DNA from: HGM04593 sp045630965
GTDB lineage: Bacteria; Bacteroidota; Bacteroidia; Bacteroidales; Bacteroidaceae
DNA length: 64,000 nucleotides
Assembly: GCA_045630965.1 (NCBI GenBank)
Contig: JAZQTU010000030.1
Location: 62,001-126,000, forward strand
Reading direction: 5' to 3'
Positions 56,578 through 64,000 of this stretch are shown piece by piece. Below the pieces are notes generated by a model. It searched no databases. It worked only from the letters and a program-made list of their open reading frames with translations, and was not told where the DNA came from. Each line of letters begins with the position of its first letter. The first letter of the stretch is position 1. The position numbers and the translations under genes were made by a program.

Positions 56578-57162
56578 ATGGAGCAATACATTGAAATATT
56601 AGGTACAGTTGTTGGTCTGCTTTATATATGGCTTGAATACCGGGCAAGCATATATCTGTGGATTGCAGGAATAATCATGCCGGCAATATACCTGTTCATA
56701 TACTACAATGCAGGACTTTATGCTGACTTTGGCATAAACGTATACTACCTTGCAATAGCCTTATATGGGTGGATAGCATGGAAAACAGGCTTCAGCTTCA
56801 CAGGAGAGAAGAAAGATAGATGTGAACTTGCAGTCAGCCACATGCCAACAGATACCATATACAAAGCTGTCGGTACATACATTATTGCACAGTTGTTTAT
56901 CGCATGGGTACTCAAAAATTATACCGACAGTACCGTTGTATGGGCAGACTCGTTCACCACAGCACTGAGTATCATTGGAATGTGGATGCTTGCCCGAAAA
57001 TATATTGAGCAATGGTGGGTATGGCTTGTCGTGGACATTGCAAGCAGCGGATTGTACATATATAAAGAGTTATATTTCACAGCCATACTGTACCTTCTTT
57101 ATGCAATAATCGCTATCTTTGGGTACTTCAAATGGAAAAAAATGATGCAAAATGAAGGATAA
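56578..57162 (+). CDS. pnuT: PnuC-family transporter, predicted thiamine transporter PnuT
   Basis: A 194-residue inner-membrane protein with about seven helices and the PnuC-family Trp-rich phrases (YIWLEYRASIYLWIAGI, VYYLAIALYGWIAWK, WWVWLVVDIASSGLYIYKEL). PnuC relatives move nicotinamide riboside, while PnuT members move thiamine. The riboswitch and adjacent kinase gene favour thiamine. Transport is by facilitated diffusion with trapping by phosphorylation, which the next gene provides. ATG at 56578 is preferred to a TTG three codons upstream. It overlaps the kinase gene by 11 nt. Confidence 0.92.
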   Translation: MEQYIEILGTVVGLLYIWLEYRASIYLWIAGIIMPAIYLFIYYNAGLYADFGINVYYLAIALYGWIAWKTGFSFTGEKKDRCELAVSHMPTDTIYKAVGTYIIAQLFIAWVLKNYTDSTVVWADSFTTALSIIGMWMLARKYIEQWWVWLVVDIASSGLYIYKELYFTAILYLLYAIIAIFGYFKWKKMMQNEG

Positions 57163-57769
57163 TATGTTCAATGCCGTAATACTTGCCGGTGGCGAGTTCC
57201 CCACAGCCCCACAACCGCTGCAGATAATAAAAGAGACGCCTTATATTGTATGTTGCGACGGAGCTGCCGACAACTACATTGCCACGGGCGCTGTACCCGA
57301 TGCCATTGTCGGCGACGGAGACTCCATAAGTGCATACAACAAAGCAAAATTCCGACACTTGCTGCACATTTTTGCAGAGCAGGAGAGCAACGACCAGACA
57401 AAAAGTGTACGTTTTTGCATGGAGCAAGGAAAAAATAAAATTGCCATTATAGGTGCAACAGGCAAACGCGAAGACCACACAATAGGCAACATTAGCCTGC
57501 TTATAGAGTATATGCGTGCAGGGGCTGAAGTATATTCATATACCGATTACGGAGTATTCATACCATGTAAAGGCACAACGACACACCCATGCCGCAAGGG
57601 GCAACAGGTGTCAATATTCAGTATAACAGCAAAGGATATGAGTGCCGACGGGTTGTTATATCCCATTTACGATTTTACGAACTGGTGGCAGGGAACGCTC
57701 AACGAATGTACTGGCGACGAGTTTACCATAAATGCTAACGGAGAGTATCTGCTGTTCATTAATTACTAA
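57152..57769 (+). CDS. Thiamine pyrophosphokinase
   Basis: Transfers pyrophosphate from ATP to thiamine, giving TPP in one step. The 205-residue protein has the family motifs CCDGAADNY (residues about 35-43), AIVGDGDS with metal-binding Asp, NDQTKSVRFC and GATGKREDHTIGN. The C-terminal beta-domain binds thiamine. It completes the salvage route: outer-membrane receptor, inner-membrane carrier, metabolic trapping. A terminator follows immediately. Confidence 0.94.
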   Translation: MKDNMFNAVILAGGEFPTAPQPLQIIKETPYIVCCDGAADNYIATGAVPDAIVGDGDSISAYNKAKFRHLLHIFAEQESNDQTKSVRFCMEQGKNKIAIIGATGKREDHTIGNISLLIEYMRAGAEVYSYTDYGVFIPCKGTTTHPCRKGQQVSIFSITAKDMSADGLLYPIYDFTNWWQGTLNECTGDEFTINANGEYLLFINY

Positions 57770-57773
57770 ATAA

Positions 57774-57803
57774 AAATCGCGTGGCTTTGACACCACGCGA
57801 TTT
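57774..57803. terminator. Bidirectional terminator after the thiamine operon
   Basis: Perfect 11-bp GC-rich stem AAATCGCGTGG / CCACGCGATTT, loop 8 nt. It begins 4 nt after the thiamine pyrophosphokinase stop and ends 3 nt before the end of the convergent GH123-GH33 gene. Confidence 0.8.
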
Positions 57804-57806
57804 CGT

Positions 57807-60800
57807 TTACTTTACCAACACCTTTTTCCCGTCAATAATATAAATTCCCTTTCCGGGTTCTTTAATCTTGCGCCCCTGCAGGTCATAGATAGTCTTCACA
57901 TTTCCATTTTCAACATTTACCTCATCAATACCCGTAACCTCCTCTACTACGTCAATACGAAAAAGATTACTGAAATTGGATGTATAACCTTCGGCATTGC
58001 TGTAAGCATCGAATGTTCCCGCAGCCATGACAATCAAAGAACCATCTGTGGAGCCATCGTTTCTTTTACTTACCAGATAGTAAGCATCGGCAACACTACC
58101 CTTATTTATACTCCAATCACAATATGTAGCATTGTATGCAGCAAGTGTACCAGCATTGTTATTATAGCCATAATTGCTACCGGCACGCCATATCATATAC
58201 AAGCCTTTTTCTTCATTATAGAAGCTATACCTTTCACTTACTTCCTTAGTACAGCGAAATCGGGCTACGGCCCCTAACTCCACGGCCGAAGAATTGCTTA
58301 AATCCAACACATTGCTATCATTGATATAAAGGGTACGTTCAACTCCGTTCTGCTGCACATTAGTAAAAGTCAAAAGTTTTCCGTCCCACTTGTCAGTAGG
58401 TTCAACCCCCTTGATAGCCTTGTAGACATTATCAATCTCTACAGTTGTAGGTTCATTGCTCAACTTATCCAAGGCTTCTGATACAGCCTCCTTTACCTCT
58501 ACAGCCTCATCCTTGACAAGTGCAGTGAAATAGTTGCGCACGAATTCACGACGATCAACATCCTTTTTTACGCTATATGCACCATTGGTAATATATTCCA
58601 AGTCGTATGCAACATAGATGTTGTCAAAACCGTCATAGTTATGTGTTCCGGATCCTGTGGGGAAACTTGTGGAAACAGGATTCTGCACAGTGCCATGCTT
58701 TGTAAGAGTCTCCTCGTAGATGAAACCAATTCTATTGTCAGCCTGTAAATCCATAGAGCTGTATGCCGACGCTGTATTGCTGACCTGGAAGAATCCATTC
58801 CAGTCGATTGCGAAGTTATCCACACTATTGAGGTCATTAACATTGATCAATTCCTTATAGAATATACCCACATTTGTACGACCGCTACCAGTAGGCAAAG
58901 ACTGCAAAGCAAGGTACATCTCCTTATTGTCACTATTACGCTTTACAGGAACAACAAGAATTTCACCATTGGTAGAGTTACCGCCCGGTGTAAGACCTGA
59001 ACCGGCAAAAGTACTCTTTACAGATGTAGACCATGAACCGGTACCTGCAAGTGTGTTATTGTATGTATATATATTGTATATACGACCACCACCAACGCGG
59101 CTTGAGAGAATTACACGACCATCGGGCAACTCCTCACACTTTGGTTCGTCACCACCGGGAGCAGGAAGAGCCGAAGCACCTCCAAGAGCATTCCATGTAC
59201 GGCCAAAGTCATCGGAATAGATTACACGGTTACCGTTGGGACGCGCACACATTGCCGCATACAAGCGATAATACTTATCCTTCTTCACAATGCGGCTTTG
59301 GAAAATCTTTCCACCACCCACAAATGCAGCCTGTATTGGATTGCCCGCATCGAAAAGGCTATATATCTGTTCTGTTACATTTACAGGCTCTTCCCAAGTC
59401 TCACCGTTATCCTTGCTGTGGATTGTTGCAATAAGGTTAGGATTCTGACGCGTTGTATTACCGTTACCATATACAGTACAACCTGCAACAGCAATGATAA
59501 GCACCTCGTTGCTTGTACGGTCGGCAACAATAGCAGGGTCACCGAAAGCTGTATCAAAATAGTTCACAGTTGCCGAAGTTTTGCCTGTACCCACTGCAAC
59601 ATCAATCATATCGGTCCATGTCTCACCATGGTTGTCGCTCAGACGGCAGACAATATCCACCTGACCATAACCGGGGTCGGTTCCGCAGATAAGACGTGCT
59701 GCTGCTGTTATAAGGCGTCCATTGCTTGCTGTTGTTATACCGGGGATGCGGTAAGGAGGTATAGACATAGAACCATTACTTGTGTTATAAAGGTCCTGTT
59801 TTACAGGTGTTGGAGCCTGCTGAATATTTGATACCTTTATCTTGTTACCTTCCACCTTAATGTCAGCACCTCTTAAAATATTTCCAACCATTCCGGCAGA
59901 AAGTTTTTCGGCTGTAATATTGCCTGCTGTTATGAAGAAACCACCATCAAAAGCCTTTTCCGATGACAAACCGTTACTATATGTAACATATACATCATCA
60001 CTACCCTCAATTTCTACATCATATACGCTCATTCCATCCATATCAACCGGCTCAAAACGCCACTGGTTGTCGCCAGCACTGGCACCACCGGCTGTCCATG
60101 TTGTAACGAAAGGTTCTCCGCTCACTTTGAAGTTTTCACCGCCATTGGTGCAGTTGATTGCCTCGGTAAAATAGTAATAACGATACTCGCCTACGTCTAC
60201 TGTGCTGCCTACGGTAAGCTCGTTATAAGAACCTACCACGGATCCTCCATAACTTGCACCGGCAATAAGGGGATTACCATCACCATTCTTTATGCCCAAC
60301 TTTCCATTATCCTTTACTGTGACATGCCATATACCGTTGTTGGTATTTACCATGCTGTTGGACTGCAATGTAAAGCGCATGCTATTGCCTGTAAGTGTAG
60401 CATCATTATATAGGTGCTCATAACGAGAAGCATCCTTACCCACGATATGATAATAACCTGTTACCACATCCTTTGCCACAGGAATTTCTACCTCAACGCC
60501 ATTGAGGAAATCCTCCATATCATCAACAACGGATGCACACTCCTCACCAGCAGCAGAACCTGTAAAACGGCCGAGAAGAGCATTCAATTGAGCAAGTTTT
60601 TCAGAATTGTTCTTGTATTCCTCTTTAAGTATCTGTATCTTCTCGAACTGGTGAATACCCTCGATAAGACGCTCAAAACGAACACTTGAACGGTTGCCCG
60701 GATAGTAGCAGTATGTGTCACCTGAACCGAATTTACGGAAACGGCTGTCTGTGAGTGGGTGCTCATCCCAGTTGCACCATGCCCAGTGCAGATAACCGTC

Positions 60801-62813
60801 AAGATTCATCTTTGCCGCATAAATTGGAAGATAAGCAGCCTCTGCAGGGAAAGAGTTTGAATAGATATTAGGCTCGCTATTGGCACAACTTGTATAGAAT
60901 GTTGTCACCCAGCCTTTTGCCTTGCGGCTTGCAAGCTGCTCTGCAGTAAAGTAATGTTCCTGACCAAGCTGCGCACAGAGATCGCGGTATGTACCACAAA
61001 GTGATGAGTGATAGTTACCGGCAAGTGCACAGTTGAAACCGAGTGCACTTGCAATATTATAGGCATTCTGCAAATCGCTTTCGCCACGCTCATCCATGGC
61101 AATATTTGTCTTCTCGAACCACCCCTTCTGCTGCAAGTGCGCCTTGAATGAAGTTAGGAAACTGTTCCATAAATTACGATATTCAGCAGTGCCGGTTGTT
61201 GTTTTTATACTCTTGTAACTGTCTGAAGCTTCATCATAATAACGGAAACTCATATCCCATGGCACCATACTGAAACAGTTGATTTGCTTGTCAATACCAT
61301 ATTCGGCACACAATTCCACATATTTGTCAAATACGGTATAATCATACGCCCAAGAGCCATCGCTTTTCTTTGTTGTTTGCACCATTGGGTCAAAAAGGTC
61401 GTGTGTCTGCTCACCCCATGGCTCATAGAACAATATTGCAGTAACAGTGCGCTGACCTGCACGACCGAGTGCCTGCAGATAAGGACGCAACGCCTCAAGG
61501 TGCTCATAGCTCCAACGCTCCACTCCGTAATAACGGCTGATAGCATAAGGTTGCTGCCAGAAGTCAAGATGGAACTTCTGATTTGCTACAGTTGGCAAAG
61601 AGTGAGAATCAACAATAATGTTCAGTTCCAGACTCTTCACAACCTCATTGTCAGCATTTACAATTTCAAGTGCAGTAGTATACTCACCTGCCGCAGCGTC
61701 TCGCGGAATTTCTAAAGTACACCACACAGGACGTGTCTCCATTGCTGGAACGGCATGAGGTTTATCCTGGTCAATAACATCGGCTACAAGCCACTGTGGC
61801 AATGTCATCGGGTGATTACCGCAAGCTACATAATCATCGGTGATTACATAGTTTACAAAACGTGCATCACCACCGTTTATACCTGTTGCAGCACCATTCT
61901 TTTTCCATTCTGTCATGCGCACGCTCATCATGCCCTGATCACTGTTACTGAAAAGAACAGCCTGAATATTGGCGCGCTCACCCTTCCATGCACGTATTGT
62001 GGCAACATCCTTTTGTACCAGTTGTGGTACTTCATGCAGTTTATAATGCACGTCACGCGAAGCCCATGATGCATTCAAACCGGAAGGTACAGCATTCCAC
62101 GCTGCTGCATCAGGAGTTGTTCCAACACGTGGTTCTGTATATTCATCAATAGGATAGCTGAATTGGTCTTCATCTGTGGCAACACCCGAAATTTTGAGCG
62201 TCACATCAATAATAGAACCACCGTCGCTAATAAATTTCGCATAAGAGCCTGAAGGGTCTATGCTGTTCCACTGCACAGCATAACGCATGCGATAGGTAGA
62301 GCCCACCTCAAGACCTTCGGGAACAATGAAAGACCCAGGAGCAAGCACATTACCACTGCTCTGGTACAGACCGGCACTGTTCCAACCGCTATCACCATCA
62401 CCATTATGGCTATACAATGACCAGCACATCAGTTCGTTGCCTTCGCCTTTTATGTATGGACCTTCACCGGTGAGGTTCACATCGAACTGCTTATTATTGT
62501 TCCAGTCGACATAAACATAGCCGTGCATCCATTCGCCATTGATAGTAATAAGTGGAGTTATAGTCTCGCCACTCTTTACCTCGAAGATTGTTGCAGTCTT
62601 GTCAAAATAGGCAGCACAACGCGGAGCAGAAGCTATATTATTGAGCACCTGCTGATCACCACGTACATTTGAAACTCCCACAGCTATTGGATAGTGTGTT
62701 GCATGGGCAACCGTTTCGTTGGCGCCATGAGTTACTTTATAATCCTGCGCATTGGCGCCAAGGCCAAAGAACAAGACAAAAAGCAATGAGAAAAAAGAAA
62801 TTCTTGTTTTCAT
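57807..62813 (-). CDS. Multidomain secreted GEVED-GH123-GH33 fusion with type IX-like tail
   Basis: A 1668-residue exported enzyme. In order: signal peptide 1-22; GEVED module (about 70-210, WMHGYVYVDWNNNKQF); GH123-like N-terminal beta-domain (about 240-405); GH123/DUF4091 catalytic barrel (about 410-735) with an Asp-Glu dyad D574-E575 in IAMDERGE; beta-rich lectin-like region (about 785-1000); GH33 sialidase (about 1010-1405). The GH33 part has R1022 in YRIPG, D1046, E1223, R1239, R1312, Y1351 and Asp boxes at 1059, 1133 and 1200. A further beta-domain (about 1475-1620) precedes a tail ending GKGIYIIDGKKVLVK. GH123 enzymes known so far are N-acetyl-beta-galactosaminidases. ATG at 62813 (MKTRISFF) gives the signal peptide. 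Confidence 0.9.
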   Translation of the reverse strand: MKTRISFFSLLFVLFFGLGANAQDYKVTHGANETVAHATHYPIAVGVSNVRGDQQVLNNIASAPRCAAYFDKTATIFEVKSGETITPLITINGEWMHGYVYVDWNNNKQFDVNLTGEGPYIKGEGNELMCWSLYSHNGDGDSGWNSAGLYQSSGNVLAPGSFIVPEGLEVGSTYRMRYAVQWNSIDPSGSYAKFISDGGSIIDVTLKISGVATDEDQFSYPIDEYTEPRVGTTPDAAAWNAVPSGLNASWASRDVHYKLHEVPQLVQKDVATIRAWKGERANIQAVLFSNSDQGMMSVRMTEWKKNGAATGINGGDARFVNYVITDDYVACGNHPMTLPQWLVADVIDQDKPHAVPAMETRPVWCTLEIPRDAAAGEYTTALEIVNADNEVVKSLELNIIVDSHSLPTVANQKFHLDFWQQPYAISRYYGVERWSYEHLEALRPYLQALGRAGQRTVTAILFYEPWGEQTHDLFDPMVQTTKKSDGSWAYDYTVFDKYVELCAEYGIDKQINCFSMVPWDMSFRYYDEASDSYKSIKTTTGTAEYRNLWNSFLTSFKAHLQQKGWFEKTNIAMDERGESDLQNAYNIASALGFNCALAGNYHSSLCGTYRDLCAQLGQEHYFTAEQLASRKAKGWVTTFYTSCANSEPNIYSNSFPAEAAYLPIYAAKMNLDGYLHWAWCNWDEHPLTDSRFRKFGSGDTYCYYPGNRSSVRFERLIEGIHQFEKIQILKEEYKNNSEKLAQLNALLGRFTGSAAGEECASVVDDMEDFLNGVEVEIPVAKDVVTGYYHIVGKDASRYEHLYNDATLTGNSMRFTLQSNSMVNTNNGIWHVTVKDNGKLGIKNGDGNPLIAGASYGGSVVGSYNELTVGSTVDVGEYRYYYFTEAINCTNGGENFKVSGEPFVTTWTAGGASAGDNQWRFEPVDMDGMSVYDVEIEGSDDVYVTYSNGLSSEKAFDGGFFITAGNITAEKLSAGMVGNILRGADIKVEGNKIKVSNIQQAPTPVKQDLYNTSNGSMSIPPYRIPGITTASNGRLITAAARLICGTDPGYGQVDIVCRLSDNHGETWTDMIDVAVGTGKTSATVNYFDTAFGDPAIVADRTSNEVLIIAVAGCTVYGNGNTTRQNPNLIATIHSKDNGETWEEPVNVTEQIYSLFDAGNPIQAAFVGGGKIFQSRIVKKDKYYRLYAAMCARPNGNRVIYSDDFGRTWNALGGASALPAPGGDEPKCEELPDGRVILSSRVGGGRIYNIYTYNNTLAGTGSWSTSVKSTFAGSGLTPGGNSTNGEILVVPVKRNSDNKEMYLALQSLPTGSGRTNVGIFYKELINVNDLNSVDNFAIDWNGFFQVSNTASAYSSMDLQADNRIGFIYEETLTKHGTVQNPVSTSFPTGSGTHNYDGFDNIYVAYDLEYITNGAYSVKKDVDRREFVRNYFTALVKDEAVEVKEAVSEALDKLSNEPTTVEIDNVYKAIKGVEPTDKWDGKLLTFTNVQQNGVERTLYINDSNVLDLSNSSAVELGAVARFRCTKEVSERYSFYNEEKGLYMIWRAGSNYGYNNNAGTLAAYNATYCDWSINKGSVADAYYLVSKRNDGSTDGSLIVMAAGTFDAYSNAEGYTSNFSNLFRIDVVEEVTGIDEVNVENGNVKTIYDLQGRKIKEPGKGIYIIDGKKVLVK

Positions 62814-62861
62814 AAAATATGGTTTGTCATTTATAATATCCCATTGATACAAAATCCATGC

Positions 62862-62880
62862 AAAAAAAAAAAAAAAAAAA
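62862..62880. repeat. 19-nt homopolymer (A on +, T on the coding strand)
   Basis: An uninterrupted run of 19 A residues, 48 nt upstream of the GH123-GH33 start codon. On the minus strand it is T19, lying between TTGG and ATTTTG, where a promoter spacer could be. Such runs slip during replication. Confidence 0.9.
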
Positions 62881-62946
62881 CCAATTTTTACAAATTGTTA
62901 TGCATAAAAAGATATGGAATATGAAAAAAACAAATTCTAAAACATC

Positions 62947-64000
62947 TTATTGAAAGAAAGATGGTCTGCTTTCTATTGCAATAGTTTCTGCTTTTACCGG
63001 ATGTATGAATTCCAAAAATGAAGCATGCAACATAAGCCTCTCGTCAACTGTACCATAAAGAGCATCACCGACAATAGGACAATCAAGGCCTTGAACACTT
63101 GCGGCATGCATGCGCAACTGATGAGTACGCCCGGTAATTGGAGTAAACTGTACTGACGCGCACAGCCTGCCCTTGTATTGGAATGTGTCAAGCACATTAT
63201 AATGTGTTATGGCAGACTTACCATTTTCAAAATCGACCATTTGACGTGGACGGTTAATATAGTCGGGAGCAAGAGGCAGGTCTATAATGCCACAGCGTTC
63301 GACAGGAACGCCATCAAGCAATGCAATGTAATGTTTCTTTACCACACGTTCCAAAAACTGCTTTTGCAATAATTTATATACCTCCATCGATTTTGCAGCC
63401 ATAAGCACCCCTGATGTAGCCATATCAAGACGATGTACAACAAAGAGTTCATTGGAGTGCAGATATTCATCACGCAGCCACTGCTGCACAGAGACACCTC
63501 CAACCAATCCGGGCACTGAAAGCACACCTGAAGGTTTGTTGACAACAACAAGGTACTCATCTTCGTACAGAACCTCAATACTGTCTATGTCACCTCCTTT
63601 TTCCAGAGCAGACTCCTCGACATCAAGTCCTTGAAGCATATGGCCAAGAATTGGTTCACACTTACTCTTGCATGCACCATAGAAAGAGCCTTCGCGGCGC
63701 ACCTCACCAACAGGAGATTCTCCAACCCAAAATTCAGCAAGGGCGAGCGGTTTGTACCCGTTTTCATATGCATACTGCAATAGTTTAGGGCCGGCACACT
63801 CCCCTGCTCCGGCAGGAGGCAATGCCGAGAGTTTCTCTTCGAATATTGCAAGAAGGCTTTTACTCTTTCCGTTGGCATCAAGGACCTTAAATTGCTCAAA
63901 AAGCCATTTCTGTAGAGCTACTGAACGCTCACGACGCTCCATAGCCAAAGCCTTTACCTGTTCCTTAAACAACGCCACAGACGCCTCTTTTTCAGCAATT
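62947..64000 (-). CDS. RluA-family pseudouridine synthase (5' end outside window)
   Basis: rRNA or tRNA uridine isomerase of the RluA family. The catalytic domain is complete: VLYEDEYLVVVNKPSGVLSV, HRLDMATSGVLMAAK with the catalytic Asp, and ITGRTHQLRMHAA. Upstream of it lies an extra region of about 125 residues with four Cys-containing patches, which Bacteroidales RluA proteins of about 550 residues often have. The frame remains open past the GTG at 63978 to the window end, so the real start is outside. S4 domain not seen. Confidence 0.93.
   Translation of the reverse strand, partial: IAEKEASVALFKEQVKALAMERRERSVALQKWLFEQFKVLDANGKSKSLLAIFEEKLSALPPAGAGECAGPKLLQYAYENGYKPLALAEFWVGESPVGEVRREGSFYGACKSKCEPILGHMLQGLDVEESALEKGGDIDSIEVLYEDEYLVVVNKPSGVLSVPGLVGGVSVQQWLRDEYLHSNELFVVHRLDMATSGVLMAAKSMEVYKLLQKQFLERVVKKHYIALLDGVPVERCGIIDLPLAPDYINRPRQMVDFENGKSAITHYNVLDTFQYKGRLCASVQFTPITGRTHQLRMHAASVQGLDCPIVGDALYGTVDERLMLHASFLEFIHPVKAETIAIESRPSFFQ

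Noticed and set aside
62814..62852. Upstream start for the GH123-GH33 protein
   Set aside because: The extension would hide the signal peptide that begins at 62813.
1..64000. CRISPR arrays, insertion sequences, integrases, phage genes, tRNA and rRNA
   Set aside because: None was recognised. Repeated sequences are limited to hairpins, one shared 19-nt motif and one homopolymer.

Overview
The window looks like a chromosomal segment from a gut or mucosal member of the Bacteroidales (Bacteroidota). The evidence is promoters of the Bacteroides form (TTTG, about 19-21 nt, TAnnTTYG) in front of several genes, almost no Shine-Dalgarno sequences, Bacteroidota-specific families (DUF4468, DUF4421, DUF3332, TamL, PorQ, putative porin), a PPi-dependent phosphofructokinase, MeaB, and secreted enzymes for host glycans. 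No rRNA, tRNA, CRISPR array, insertion sequence or phage gene was seen. The segment reads as core genome with islands of glycan-foraging genes.

Layout. 1-2.1 kb: leftward rpe-comEC (comEC runs off the left edge). 2.1-5.4 kb: rightward GH33 sialidase and an acidic lipoprotein. 5.4-7.5 kb: leftward lipoprotein cyclophilin and M16 peptidase. 7.7-14.7 kb: TamB-TamL pair for envelope assembly. 14.8-19.5 kb: a highly expressed nucleotidyltransferase, rpmH (ribosomal L34, a short gene), then a small protein and a large amidase/golvesin/FN3 secreted protein. 19.6-22.2 kb: PPi-phosphofructokinase and a membrane-anchored GH25 lysozyme. 22.2-25.9 kb: Ser-type sulfatase plus a GEVED/InlB-repeat secreted protein with a type IX secretion-like tail. 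26-27.8 kb: PASTA protein and rluD. 28-33 kb: a compact rightward run (DUF4468, a 54-residue membrane peptide, putative porin, Gfo/Idh/MocA oxidoreductase, DUF4421). 33-35.8 kb: FadL-like porin and a Tyr/His/Trp-rich secreted protein. 35.8-41.1 kb: ilvD-ilvB-ilvN-ilvC operon. 41.2-46.9 kb: one overlapping leftward chain (polyprenyl synthase, hypothetical, TatD, DAHP synthase/chorismate mutase, siderophore/heme-type binding lipoprotein, FecCD permease), preceded by tonB. 47.9-51.5 kb: porQ-cmk-ispH-pfkA. 51.6-53.8 kb: DUF3332 lipoprotein, meaB, 5-formyl-THF cyclo-ligase. 54-57.8 kb: a thiamine salvage operon under a TPP riboswitch (TonB receptor, PnuT-like transporter, thiamine pyrophosphokinase). 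57.8-62.8 kb: a 1668-residue GEVED-GH123-GH33-sorting-tail protein. 62.9-64 kb: RluA-family pseudouridine synthase, cut by the right edge.

How it fits together. Two sialidases, a sulfatase, a GH123 domain and outer-membrane transport genes point to a bacterium that feeds on sialylated and sulfated host glycans. PorQ plus two proteins with near-identical C-terminal tails suggests type IX export of part of this machinery. The most interesting object is the GH123-GH33 fusion. It joins the two activities needed to strip the two sugars that sit on the same galactose in GM2 ganglioside and Sda/Cad mucin glycans.

Limits. All family calls come from reading motifs by eye. Domain borders are approximate, and no database search or structure prediction was run.
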